From NCBI RefSeq assembly GCF_006716485.1, contig NZ_VFPD01000001.1, positions 2,338,008 to 2,402,007 of the forward strand: 64,000 bases of DNA, in the 5' to 3' direction. The translations under genes were made by a program, and so were the position numbers. Source of the stretch: Chryseobacterium aquifrigidense (GTDB taxonomy: Bacteria; Bacteroidota; Bacteroidia; Flavobacteriales; Weeksellaceae). The notes beneath the pieces are model-generated. The model saw nothing but the letters and a program-made list of their open reading frames with translations, was not told the origin of the DNA and did no database searches. Positions 53,976-62,669 of the stretch are shown piece after piece. Position 1 is the stretch's first letter. Each line of letters begins with the position of its first letter.

Positions 53976-56370
53976 ATTTGCATTTATAGTTCCACCATTG
54001 ACAGGACATGTCAACCCTACCTTAAGCATCGGTGCTACTCTGTTGGAAAGAGGACATGAAGTAGCCTGGATCAGCCTTGACCCTACTTTAGAGGCTAAAC
54101 TTCCCGAGGGAGGAAAATTATTACTGATCCAGTACGATCAGACCGACGAAGAAAAAAAAGAAAGTGAACAATATCTCGATATTATTTCAAAGAAAGTAGT
54201 GTACGGAATCGACAGCGTGAAGTTCCTTTACGAAGAGGTGCTTATCCCGCTGAACAGACATTGCTATAATGGAGTTGTTGCTTTACTGAAAACATATCAG
54301 CCTGATTTGATTATCGGTGACCACCAGTTATTTGCAGCCCCTGTTGCTGCGAAAGCGCTTGGAATTCCTTATGCCACTTCCGTTACCGCTCCGGCTGCCA
54401 TTAAAATTATGAATGAGCTTCCTAAAGTACATGAATGGGAAGTGAATCAGATTGTAGCACTACAGAAAGAATTAGGTTTCCAGGAAGAACGTTCTCTGGC
54501 GACTTCAGATCTCTTGACCCTTGTTTTAACCTCGAATTATTTCTTTGGTGACATGGAAGATCTGGCACCTCAATATAAATTCACAGGACCAGTTCTCACA
54601 GAGCGTCGTATTTCTTGTGAGTTCGATTGGGACAGATTGAAAAATGCCACCAACAAAAAGATTCTGGTAAGCATTGGAACGACCTTCGATCATGATCACA
54701 AAAAAGTATTCTTCCAAAAGGTTATTGATGCCTTTAAAGATGAAGATTTAACCGTTGTAGTCGTTTCTGATCCACAGCTTTTCGATCAGTGGCCGGAAAA
54801 CTTTATGGTCTATCAGCAGATTCCTCAACTGGATCTTTTACCTCATCTTGACGGTGTGGTATGCCATGGCGGTCACAATACCGTATCTGAAACCTTATCC
54901 AACGGTATTCCTTTGGTCGTGATCCCGATTGCGTATGACCAGTCGCATGTTGCAGGACGTGTGGTGCGTACAGAAGCGGGTGAACGTCTTAATTTCAACC
55001 GATTTAAAGCCAATCACCTGAGAGAAGCAGTACACCAGATTTTAAATAATCCAGGCTATCGTGAAGCGGCTCAGAAGGTAGGACAATCTTTTGTGAATGC
55101 AGGAGGTGCAGCTACAGCAGCAAATCTGCTGGAACAGGCTATATCAAAGGCTTCAAAGCCTGAAAAACCCTCTAAGTTTTTATTCGTAGTTCCCCCGTTT
55201 TTCGGACATGTGAGCCCTACTTTAAGTGTGGGAGCGAGTTTGATTGCACGTGGACACGAAGTAAAATGGTTCGGGATTACGCCTTTAGACAGCAAACATA
55301 TTCCTGAAGGAGGCTCTTATTTCTATCCAGAAGAAGACCTTGTTCCCTATCAGGAGGAAATTGCCCGCATTTTAAAAAGACAGGATGACGGCCCGGCCTG
55401 TTCCGGACCTGAAGTGATGAAGCTGGCACTGGAAGAAACCTATGTTCCTTTCGCTAAAATGATGATGCCGGGATTAACGAGACTGACAGAAAGCTGGATG
55501 CCGGATGTGATCGTAAACGACTGCATCACTTTCGGAGGGGCTCTTTTCGCTCATAAAAATAATATTCCTTGTGTAACGACAACTCCGGTTCCGCCGGATG
55601 TGATGGGAGACACGGAAAAAAGTGCTCCCAAAATCTGGGAATGGCAGCAAAACCTGATTAAAGACCTGCAAAAAGAAGTAGGCATTCATGAAGAAGGAAT
55701 TTATATCCATTCTCACAAACTGAATATGGTATTTACCTCACAGGCTTTCGCCGGTTTTGAAACTGTTCCACCTCATATGAAATTTGTGGGTCCGGTGAAA
55801 GGCCGTCCGAACGATGCTCTATTTGACTGGGATAAACTGAATGCTTCTACCACTCCAAAGATTTTCGTATCATTGGGAACGCTGCTCGTAGATATCAGAA
55901 AAGCTTTCTTCGAAAAAATCATCGCTGCATTTAAAGATCAGCCGGTAACAGTGATTGCTGCTACTCCACCCGAAATTTTTGAAGAATGGCCGGACAATTT
56001 TATTGTGAACAGCTTTGTTCCCCAGTCTGCAGTAATGCAGCAGATGGACATGGTGATCTGCCATGGTGGTTTCAATACCGTAAATGATACTTTCCGTAAT
56101 GGTTTACCTATGTTGATCACACCTATCGCTTATGACCACTTCCATATTGCCAAACTGATTGAGCAGGCAGAGTGCGGAATCAGCATCCGGTACAAAAGAC
56201 TGCGTGTAGATGCGCTTCGTGAAACCGTTTTTGAATTGTTGGAAAATCCAAAATACAGAATCGCCGCTCAGGAAGTCCGCAATACATTCACGCTTGCTGG
56301 AGGAAATGACAAAGCAGTAGAATTATTAGAAAATTTTGTACACGAACATTCAATATTAGCTTCAGTGTAG
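53968..56370 (+). CDS. Tandem-fused GT1 (MGT-type) glycosyltransferase
   Basis: This 800-aa protein consists of two complete GT-B glycosyltransferases joined head to tail (about 1-395 and 402-800). Each half has the acceptor-side motif: PPLTGHVNPTLSIG with His14 and PPFFGHVSPTLSVG with His414. Each also has the nucleotide-sugar motif: HGGHNTVSE (300-308) and HGGFNTVND (699-707, with Asp in place of Glu). The halves are clearly paralogous but diverged, so they may add different sugars or act on different positions. Relatives glycosylate macrolides, carotenoids and polyketides. In this operon the acceptor is most likely the polyketide/lipid chain. Single-domain enzymes of about 400 aa are the norm; the fusion is unusual. 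Confidence 0.88.
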   Translation: MAKFAFIVPPLTGHVNPTLSIGATLLERGHEVAWISLDPTLEAKLPEGGKLLLIQYDQTDEEKKESEQYLDIISKKVVYGIDSVKFLYEEVLIPLNRHCYNGVVALLKTYQPDLIIGDHQLFAAPVAAKALGIPYATSVTAPAAIKIMNELPKVHEWEVNQIVALQKELGFQEERSLATSDLLTLVLTSNYFFGDMEDLAPQYKFTGPVLTERRISCEFDWDRLKNATNKKILVSIGTTFDHDHKKVFFQKVIDAFKDEDLTVVVVSDPQLFDQWPENFMVYQQIPQLDLLPHLDGVVCHGGHNTVSETLSNGIPLVVIPIAYDQSHVAGRVVRTEAGERLNFNRFKANHLREAVHQILNNPGYREAAQKVGQSFVNAGGAATAANLLEQAISKASKPEKPSKFLFVVPPFFGHVSPTLSVGASLIARGHEVKWFGITPLDSKHIPEGGSYFYPEEDLVPYQEEIARILKRQDDGPACSGPEVMKLALEETYVPFAKMMMPGLTRLTESWMPDVIVNDCITFGGALFAHKNNIPCVTTTPVPPDVMGDTEKSAPKIWEWQQNLIKDLQKEVGIHEEGIYIHSHKLNMVFTSQAFAGFETVPPHMKFVGPVKGRPNDALFDWDKLNASTTPKIFVSLGTLLVDIRKAFFEKIIAAFKDQPVTVIAATPPEIFEEWPDNFIVNSFVPQSAVMQQMDMVICHGGFNTVNDTFRNGLPMLITPIAYDHFHIAKLIEQAECGISIRYKRLRVDALRETVFELLENPKYRIAAQEVRNTFTLAGGNDKAVELLENFVHEHSILASV

Positions 56371-56373
56371 CCT

Positions 56374-57657
56374 ATGAATCAACCTATAAAAAGAAGATTG
56401 CTATTTGGAGAGCGCATGTTATTAGGGGACGGAACAGAACCTTTTAACGCGGTCATTCCGTTCAGACTTAGAGGTACTTTTACATTAAAAGAGATCCAGC
56501 AGGCTCTGGCCCGAATCCAAAATAAACACCCGTGGCTGAGAGCATTAATCAGCCATGATGAAAAAAATATTCCGTGGTTTATTGTTCCTGAAAAACCTGT
56601 TTCTATTCCTGTAAGAATCATCACCAGACAAAATGAAGATCAGTGGCAGGAAGAATCCAGGAGAGAATGGAACACCACCTTTAATTACGAAAAATTGCCT
56701 CTGATCCGTTTTATCTGGATCAAGGGGGAAGACGTTTCTGACATGCTGTTTGCGTTCCACCATTGTCTTTGCGATGGTGGTTCTGCAATGGCTTTTTTAA
56801 AAGAGTTTCTGACAGTACTGGACAATCCGGCTGCCGATATCGGGACAGAAAAGCCAATATTAGGAATCCAGGATGTGGTTCCATCTGATATTCTGAACAG
56901 CCGCAGACAAAAACTGAAAGCTAAATTTATCGGAAGATTGGCGGCTACAGCAATCAAATGGCTTCCGGTAAACAAAAAGCCTGTTGAAAGACAGAATGAC
57001 TATCTGATCCATGGTAAACTGGATGAAGAGACAAGCCAGCAGGTCATCGCTTATTGCAAATCTCATGAAGTGACCGTCAATACATTTTTGAGTGTGGCGC
57101 TGCTACACGCATTCAGAAAAGTAAGAGGCAAAAAATCCTTCAACAAAGTTTCCTGTCCGGTAGACATCAGACGTTTTGCCAAACAGATTAAAGAAGATCA
57201 CATCTTCGCTTTCGGGCTGATGATTGTGATTTCTCTGGATGAAAAACTAAACTTTACAGAGAATCTCCGTGCGATGCAGAAATCTGTTCAACAAAAGTCT
57301 TCAAAACTGGATCCGTACATCACCATGATGGTCATGGAGTCCGGACATGATGCGCTGAAAAGTTTTACCAGACTGTTAAAAAACGGAAAGTCATCCAACG
57401 ACTGTATGTTTTCCAATCTGGGGCCTCTTCAGATTCCACATGAGTACAAAGAGTTTTCGGTAGAGACCATCTTCAGCCCATCGGTCATTGGTCCGCTGGG
57501 AAATACCACTACCCTTGTGGTTTCTACTTATCGTGGAAGAATGGATTTTTCAATCATGGGAAGTGAAGGCTATTTACCCCATGCTGAAGTAACGGCTATC
57601 CGTGATGAGGTTCTGAGAACAATTTATTCACAAGTTAAACAGACAGCAGTATCATGA
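56374..57657 (+). CDS. Condensation-domain acyltransferase (PapA/WS-DGAT-like), first copy
   Basis: This 427-aa protein of the chloramphenicol-acetyltransferase/condensation superfamily has the catalytic motif HHCLCDGG (His129, His130, Asp134). The N-terminal part (about 1-100, FRLRGTFTLKEIQQALARIQNKHPWLRALI) is the usual first half of the fold. The C-terminal half contains VSCPVDIRRFA and SNLGPLQIP. It starts 3 nt after the glycosyltransferase stop and overlaps the next gene by 4 nt. Such enzymes esterify hydroxyl groups with acyl chains from ACP or CoA, as PapA proteins do for mycobacterial glycolipids. Acylation of the glycosylated product is inferred. Confidence 0.83.
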   Translation: MNQPIKRRLLFGERMLLGDGTEPFNAVIPFRLRGTFTLKEIQQALARIQNKHPWLRALISHDEKNIPWFIVPEKPVSIPVRIITRQNEDQWQEESRREWNTTFNYEKLPLIRFIWIKGEDVSDMLFAFHHCLCDGGSAMAFLKEFLTVLDNPAADIGTEKPILGIQDVVPSDILNSRRQKLKAKFIGRLAATAIKWLPVNKKPVERQNDYLIHGKLDEETSQQVIAYCKSHEVTVNTFLSVALLHAFRKVRGKKSFNKVSCPVDIRRFAKQIKEDHIFAFGLMIVISLDEKLNFTENLRAMQKSVQQKSSKLDPYITMMVMESGHDALKSFTRLLKNGKSSNDCMFSNLGPLQIPHEYKEFSVETIFSPSVIGPLGNTTTLVVSTYRGRMDFSIMGSEGYLPHAEVTAIRDEVLRTIYSQVKQTAVS

Positions 57658-58907
57658 TCAAAAGACCTTTAATGATGGTGGAAAGGATCATGTATGTAGA
57701 TCCGGAAACCCCCTTAAACTGTATTTATACGGCAAGAATCAAAGGAGAGATTTCTGAAGAAAATTTTAAAAACGCTTTAATACGAATCCAGCAGAAACAT
57801 CCGATTCTGAGAACTAATATTGATCATAACAAAGGGCGCTATCCTTTTTTTATGGGACAAAGAGATATTGAACCTATCCCCCTTCGTATTGTAGAGCGTA
57901 CCACAGACGAAGATTGGTTCAAAGAATCTGAAAAAGGATGGTTTAAACTTTTTGAAACTCCCAAAAAACCTTTGGCAGAAGTAGTCTGGGTAAAAGGACA
58001 GGATACTTCCGAAATCCTTTGGATCATGCCACACTGTATATCCGATGGGACTACTGGAGTGACTTTACTCCGTGAACTTTTAAGTTTGCTGGACAATCCT
58101 TATGCTCCGCTAATTCCTTATGTTGCTTTTGAATCTGTTGATGATTTCCTGCCTTCAGATTTTAACACCGGAATACAAAAATGTAAGGCCAGCCTTTACC
58201 TGCTGTTTGCCAGAATATTTTTTTTCATCCAAAGAAAAAGTAAAAAGAGAAATCAGGGGAAAAACTATGCCATTCACTGGAAAATGACTCCGGAGGACAC
58301 CAAACTGATCACTGAAAAATGTAAAGCCAACGGAATTTCTGTGCATGCCTTGCTGTGCTCTTCGGTAATGCAGGCCTTCCGTGATATTCAGGGAGACCGT
58401 GCCAAAGGTAAGGTGATCAGTCCTGTAGATGTGCGTCATTTTATTCCGGAAATTAAAGAAGATCATTTATTTGCTTTTGCTCCAACGGTAGAACTGTCTG
58501 TGAAAAAAAACAGTAAGGATGTTATGAGCAATGCCAAAGAGATCAAAAAAGATCTTACGGAGAAAATCAACAAGATGGAAGCCCGTGAACTCCTGTGGAT
58601 GGGTGAACATATGCATCCTGTTGTGGGACATATGATCAATATGCTGAAATCCAGTGAAGGCGGGCATGATGTAACCTTATCCAATATGGGAAAGGTAAAC
58701 ATCCCGAATGATTATAAAAATTTCAGTCTGGAAACAGTCATTAGTCCTACCGTGGCTTTCCCATGGCTGAACTCGAATACCTTAGTTACCAGTACGTACA
58801 ACCAGCAGATGGACTTCACTTTCATGTCCAATGAAAATTTTCTTCCCAAAGAGGAAGCTCATCGGATAAAAGATAAAGCCATCGAGCTATTGACCACCTC
58901 TCTATGA
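57654..58907 (+). CDS. Condensation-domain acyltransferase (PapA/WS-DGAT-like), second copy
   Basis: This 417-aa protein is a diverged paralogue of the preceding gene, with the same layout: IKGEISEENFKNALIRIQQKHPILRTNI at the start, VISPVDVRHFIPEIKEDHLFAFAP in the middle and SNMGKVNIP near 345. Its motif is PHCISDG (126-132). The first His of HHxxxDG is Pro126, but the catalytic His127, Asp131 and Gly132 remain, so activity is still plausible. It is coupled by 4-nt overlaps (ATGA) on both sides. Two non-identical acyltransferases suggest two different acylation steps or a heterodimer. Confidence 0.82.
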   Translation: MIKRPLMMVERIMYVDPETPLNCIYTARIKGEISEENFKNALIRIQQKHPILRTNIDHNKGRYPFFMGQRDIEPIPLRIVERTTDEDWFKESEKGWFKLFETPKKPLAEVVWVKGQDTSEILWIMPHCISDGTTGVTLLRELLSLLDNPYAPLIPYVAFESVDDFLPSDFNTGIQKCKASLYLLFARIFFFIQRKSKKRNQGKNYAIHWKMTPEDTKLITEKCKANGISVHALLCSSVMQAFRDIQGDRAKGKVISPVDVRHFIPEIKEDHLFAFAPTVELSVKKNSKDVMSNAKEIKKDLTEKINKMEARELLWMGEHMHPVVGHMINMLKSSEGGHDVTLSNMGKVNIPNDYKNFSLETVISPTVAFPWLNSNTLVTSTYNQQMDFTFMSNENFLPKEEAHRIKDKAIELLTTSL

Positions 58908-59452
58908 AATTTAAATTAAAGCCTCCGAAGCCCAAACTAATAAAGAAAACCACCCTGAAACGCTTTCTCATAAAGCGTACAATTTATTACGTCCTTCCGA
59001 ATGTGTTTTTTAATTTTATTATTGCCTATGCCAGTTTTAAGGAATTAGGCTACACCCATTTCTTTTCGGGTACACAAAACCTGGCCCGTCTTACTCTGCC
59101 TATGGCGATCTTCCTTCCGGTAGTTCTCACCATTGATATCATCAAAAGAGTAACCGATGCCGCCAGCCAGGAAGCCATCGAATTTACCGTAGATGAACAG
59201 TTGAATATTAAAAAACTCATGACCAGGTTAAGTATTTTACATGGTTTGATTACAGGACTATTGGTATTGTCTCTGCTCTTTATAGGACAATATAATTTTT
59301 CAAAAGATTATAAACTGGATGCAACGGCAATGGCCGTGGTAGTGGGAACCCTCGCAGGAATATTGTCTGTGGTTTTTGTGTATTTACCAGTTTGGAGGTT
59401 GAGGAGATGGATGTGCAAAGTAACATCAGTTCCTGCAGACATCAACCCATGA
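58904..59452 (+). CDS. Four-helix membrane protein closing the lipid operon
   Basis: This 182-aa protein begins with a very basic, Pro-rich 30-residue stretch (KFKLKPPKPKLIKKTTLKRF). About four membrane helices follow: YYVLPNVFFNFIIAYASF near 31, LTLPMAIFLPVVLTIDI near 65, a third near 110-130 and a fourth near 145-165. I recognise no family or catalytic motif. The start overlaps the upstream stop by 4 nt and a terminator follows, so it is the last gene of the operon. A part in export or membrane anchoring of the assembly line is possible but unsupported. Confidence 0.65.
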   Translation: MKFKLKPPKPKLIKKTTLKRFLIKRTIYYVLPNVFFNFIIAYASFKELGYTHFFSGTQNLARLTLPMAIFLPVVLTIDIIKRVTDAASQEAIEFTVDEQLNIKKLMTRLSILHGLITGLLVLSLLFIGQYNFSKDYKLDATAMAVVVGTLAGILSVVFVYLPVWRLRRWMCKVTSVPADINP

Positions 59453-59516
59453 TTTTTGAACAAAAACAGATACAACACTGTATATCATTCAATTAAGAGT
59501 CAAAAAAAGGATAATT

Positions 59517-59552
59517 ATGCCCGGATAATCATAAGGACACCGGGTATTTTTA
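59517..59552 (+). terminator. Terminator of the polyketide/lipid operon
   Basis: ATGCCCGG (59517-59524) and CCGGGTAT (59540-59547) form an 8-bp stem with one wobble and a 15-nt loop, followed by T. Confidence 0.65.
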
Positions 59553-59659
59553 CGAAGATCTCAACTTAATTTTTTCCTTTAAAACTCAGTATTTGGTAAA
59601 TTTTTTATATTTATATAATAATTTACAAGAATTTTCTTGAACAGAATGACTAACAATGT

Positions 59660-60490
59660 ATGTACAAAATCACGGATCAGTTAAAAAATGTAGGATTCAG
59701 TATCAATCGTTTAGATTTCCTTATCAATAGAAATAACAACAAAAGAGAATTCAATACCTTAGAATATTTTTGTATTTATATTATTCTTGAAGATATCCAG
59801 TTAACGGTAGAAAATGTTCCCTATCCTTTAAAAGGAGGAAGTATTGCCTTCGTAGGACCTCAAAAGAAAATAATTTTTGGCAAAACCAAAAGATCAGATG
59901 TGTATTCAATTGCATTTTCCTCCAGCTTTTATGAGAGATCAACCAAAGACAGTCTTTTTATCAATTCGCAGCTTTTTTATAATTATAATTCCGACATATT
60001 TATAGCGCCCTTCCTCAATGTAGAACAGATGAGGGTGGTATTTCTCGAGCGGATGGAAAGTTTCCGGGCAAAGGATGAAAGCTTATATATAGCTGCTGCC
60101 CATAATGCCATAGAAAGGCTGATGCTGGACGCCCTTTTACATATTCCCACTGAAGAAATCAAAAAGGATATCAAATTTGACTATATGTACTATGTTAACC
60201 GATTCAAAGTTCTGCTGCAAAGAGATTACAAAAAGGCAAAAAAAGTGGCTTACTATGCAGAAGAACTTAATATCTCCTCGAGGAAACTCACGGAGATGAC
60301 AGAGTATGTACTCGGCAAAACAGCCAAGCATATTATTATCGAAAAGCTCATTACAGAATGCCGGAAAGCACTGAACTTCTCCAATTCCACGATCTCTGAA
60401 ATATCTTATGATCTGGGTTTCAGCAATGAAGGAAATTTCACCAATTTTATAAAAAAACATACGGGAAAAAATCCCTCCGAAATGAAATAA
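59660..60490 (+). CDS. AraC-family transcriptional regulator of the fibre locus
   Basis: This 276-aa protein has an N-terminal sensing domain of about 170 residues (FNTLEYFCIYIILEDIQLTV, SIAFVGPQKKIIFG). The C-terminal AraC HTH pair (about 180-275) is seen as VAYYAEELNISSRKLTEMTE and ISEISYDLGFSNEGNFTNFI, followed by HTGKNPSEMK at the very end. It is separated from the lipid operon by a terminator and ends 46 nt before the ATG of the next secreted-protein gene. It is therefore more likely to govern the downstream fibre genes than the lipid cluster. Confidence 0.87.
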   Translation: MYKITDQLKNVGFSINRLDFLINRNNNKREFNTLEYFCIYIILEDIQLTVENVPYPLKGGSIAFVGPQKKIIFGKTKRSDVYSIAFSSSFYERSTKDSLFINSQLFYNYNSDIFIAPFLNVEQMRVVFLERMESFRAKDESLYIAAAHNAIERLMLDALLHIPTEEIKKDIKFDYMYYVNRFKVLLQRDYKKAKKVAYYAEELNISSRKLTEMTEYVLGKTAKHIIIEKLITECRKALNFSNSTISEISYDLGFSNEGNFTNFIKKHTGKNPSEMK

Positions 60491-60536
60491 TTTGTATATT
60501 TACATAAGTAACCTTTTGGGGAAAAATATAGGTTAT

Positions 60537-60953
60537 ATGCTTGCAAAGTATATTTTATTCATTTTGCTTTATTTTGCTTTTACAAAATCATTTGCACAGG
60601 CAGCAGACGGTTTAAGGCTTAACGTCAGGCTTTATCCCGTACAGATGCTTGCTGTTGGCACAGGATTTTCGGACGATGGGGATGAGTCTTCCTTCCGGGA
60701 GGTTCAGTCTGTAATGATCTCAAGTCCGTCCGGGTTTCAACTGAATGCACAATATGATGAATACCGGGGTACAAGCGGTAATTCTGAAAGCAACAGAGAA
60801 AGATCGGATGAATATCCTCTTATCAGCCAGTACAAAGGAGTGGTTCAGGAGAGATATATCATCAACGATGAGTTAGAAAATGCAATAAAAAATTTAAGCT
60901 CTGACACCAGTGATGAGCAAAATTTTTTAATATTAACTCTAATTTCTCAGTAA
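60537..60953 (+). CDS. Small secreted protein, minor subunit candidate
   Basis: This 138-aa exported protein is read from the ATG at 60537, which gives a clean signal peptide ending KSFAQ; an in-frame TTG at 60492 would add 15 residues before it. The mature protein opens with LRLNVRLYPVQMLAVG, closely matching LNVRLKPIQTLVVN of the next gene. It ends with LILTLISQ, close to its YTIISQ. The middle is Ser/Glu/Asp-rich and differs. I infer a paralogue of the 174-aa protein, perhaps a minor or regulatory subunit. The frame is intact, but the central Ser/Gly-rich part looks eroded. Confidence 0.6.
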   Translation: MLAKYILFILLYFAFTKSFAQAADGLRLNVRLYPVQMLAVGTGFSDDGDESSFREVQSVMISSPSGFQLNAQYDEYRGTSGNSESNRERSDEYPLISQYKGVVQERYIINDELENAIKNLSSDTSDEQNFLILTLISQ

Positions 60954-61210
60954 AAAATTAAGCAAGGCTTAAAAAAATACTATGCACTAAATAACAATCT
61001 CACAATTTATTCATTCCCTATAAATTAAGTAAAATTAATGTTTAAGATTAATAAAACATTTTTTTTACTTTATGGTGATTTTATCAGCATTTAAATACTA
61101 CTTTTTATGTAATTATTCATAAAGAGTATTGATTGGTGCGCTCTTATTTCTCCGTAAAAATTCACAAATAATAAGTATCTTTTCACAAAGGTCCTGCTGT
61201 TCTTTGTATT
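60954..61210. other. Intergenic region upstream of the 174-aa gene
   Basis: This AT-rich non-coding DNA, with the adjoining promoter element, makes up a gap of about 310 bp between the two small secreted-protein genes. I see no ORF or strong hairpin. Confidence 0.45.
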
Positions 61211-61218
61211 TACCTTTG
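61211..61218 (+). promoter_or_regulatory. Putative -7 element of the 174-aa gene
   Basis: TACCTTTG matches TAnnTTTG and lies 47 nt before the start codon. No exact TTTG is seen about 20 nt upstream, so the -33 element may be weak or regulator-dependent. Confidence 0.45.
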
Positions 61219-61265
61219 CATCCGCAATTTTAAAAACAATTAATACAAAAAACATCCTTAACCTT

Positions 61266-61790
61266 ATGAAAAATTTGATCTTAGCTTCTTTTGCTATCCT
61301 GGGATTCTCAACATTAAAAGCACAACAGAATGTAACCCTTAACGTGAGACTTAAACCTATTCAGACTCTTGTTGTTAACAACGCTCAAAAAATCGTTAAC
61401 CTAGACTATGTAACCAAAGATGACTATGCTGACGGTGTATCTTCTCTCAACGCAGATCACTTAAGCATTTACAGCACAGGAGGATTCCAGGTAAAAGTAA
61501 AAGGTGGTAACGATGTATTACAGCAGGGAGGTAAAAACATCCAGGCTAACACGATCCAGATTATTGCAAGCGCAGGCTCTGAGGCTGTAAACGGTGCCCA
61601 ATATGCTCAGAATGTACATTTATCAGCTAACGAAGCTACTTTGGTAACTTCTTCTACCGGAGGTGTAGACAAAAAAATCAATATTGAATATAAAGGTGCA
61701 GGAGCTAATACTTACCTGGATAATTATATCGCAGGACAAGATCCTACCGTATATACTACTGAACTTACGTATACCATTATTTCTCAATAA
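61266..61790 (+). CDS. Secreted beta-rich protein, major fibre-subunit candidate
   Basis: This 174-aa protein has a signal peptide ending TLKAQ. The mature part starts NVTLNVRLKPIQTLVVN and is beta-rich and Gly/Ala/Asn/Thr-rich (STGGFQVKVKGGND, NTIQIIASAGSE), with no cysteine. It ends VYTTELTYTIISQ. Alternating hydrophobic residues in that last strand resemble an edge strand for subunit assembly or chaperone binding. It has its own promoter-like box, and a strong hairpin follows it, so it may be expressed above the downstream chaperone gene, as for major pilins. No family recognised; DUF4402-like proteins are an alternative. Confidence 0.6.
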   Translation: MKNLILASFAILGFSTLKAQQNVTLNVRLKPIQTLVVNNAQKIVNLDYVTKDDYADGVSSLNADHLSIYSTGGFQVKVKGGNDVLQQGGKNIQANTIQIIASAGSEAVNGAQYAQNVHLSANEATLVTSSTGGVDKKINIEYKGAGANTYLDNYIAGQDPTVYTTELTYTIISQ

Positions 61791-61809
61791 TAGATATCAT
61801 TTTGTAATG

Positions 61810-61840
61810 ATAAAGTGTTGTACCTACCACAGCACTTTAT
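61810..61840 (+). terminator. Hairpin between the subunit and chaperone genes (attenuator-like)
   Basis: ATAAAGTGTTGT (61810-61821) and ACAGCACTTTAT (61829-61840) pair over 12 bp with one wobble and a 7-nt loop. No T-run follows, so partial termination or mRNA protection is more likely than full termination. Confidence 0.55.
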
Positions 61841-61865
61841 CAACACTTAAAAACTAATTTCCGTC

Positions 61866-62669
61866 ATGAGCAGATTCTCTCTTCTCCTTTTCAGTCTTCT
61901 TTTCCTATCCTCTCTTCATGGATACGCACAAACAGGAGTTTCGGTTTCACCGCCAAGGCTGTATTTTGAGTCGGGAAACGGAAACAGCAATACCCAGACA
62001 ATAACGGTAACGAATGTAAGTGCCAAGAATTCTCTGGATCTTGCCGTAAGCCTTGGAGACTGGGAGTATGACGGCAAAGGTGAGAATGTAACGTATCCTG
62101 CCAATACTCTTCCCACTTCATGCGCAAGTTGGGTTTCGGTCAAAAAAGAAGAAAATTACTTTACTTTAGCTCCGGGAGAAAAAAAAGATATTGAGGTAAC
62201 CATTACAGTTCCTAACGCACTTTCAGACCAACTGGCTGCCCATACAGCCGTTTTGTATGTTAGTCAGATGAATCCGGTAGATGATGTGGACCATAAAGGT
62301 GCCAACATCAAAGTGAGCATACGCTCAGGCATCAAATTATTCCACAAGCTGCCTGCGGCAAAAACCAAAAAACTTGAAATCCAGAATCTGGTATACGGAA
62401 AAACAACCAGTACAATCAACCTCTTCTTTGAAAATCAGGGTGACGTATGGGGAGACGGAAAAATATACACCGACTTTGTGAATACCCAAACCGGGAAAAA
62501 AGTATCACTGGATCCCGTTATCTTTTATACGATGCCCGGAAACAAAAGGGAAATGGATATCCCATTACCGGCAGGCCTTGAAAAAGGAAAGTACACTGCT
62601 TCGGTAATGATTGATTATGGAGACAACAACAATCTGGAATTGGGAGAATTAAGTTTCAGCTATGAATAG
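61866..62669 (+). CDS. Periplasmic PapD-like chaperone
   Basis: This 267-aa exported protein has a signal peptide ending GYAQ. The mature protein begins GVSVSPPRLYFESGNGNSNTQ and has ITVTNVSAKNSLDLAVSLGDW, then FTLAPGEKKDIEVTITVP. This is the pattern of the first immunoglobulin domain of fimbrial chaperones. A second beta domain follows (about 145-267, LEIQNLVYGKTTSTINLFFENQGD). The conserved Arg/Lys pair of classical PapD cannot be assigned with certainty. It sits between the putative subunits and a further secreted protein, overlapping the latter by 8 nt, which supports an assembly role. Confidence 0.68.
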   Translation: MSRFSLLLFSLLFLSSLHGYAQTGVSVSPPRLYFESGNGNSNTQTITVTNVSAKNSLDLAVSLGDWEYDGKGENVTYPANTLPTSCASWVSVKKEENYFTLAPGEKKDIEVTITVPNALSDQLAAHTAVLYVSQMNPVDDVDHKGANIKVSIRSGIKLFHKLPAAKTKKLEIQNLVYGKTTSTINLFFENQGDVWGDGKIYTDFVNTQTGKKVSLDPVIFYTMPGNKREMDIPLPAGLEKGKYTASVMIDYGDNNNLELGELSFSYE

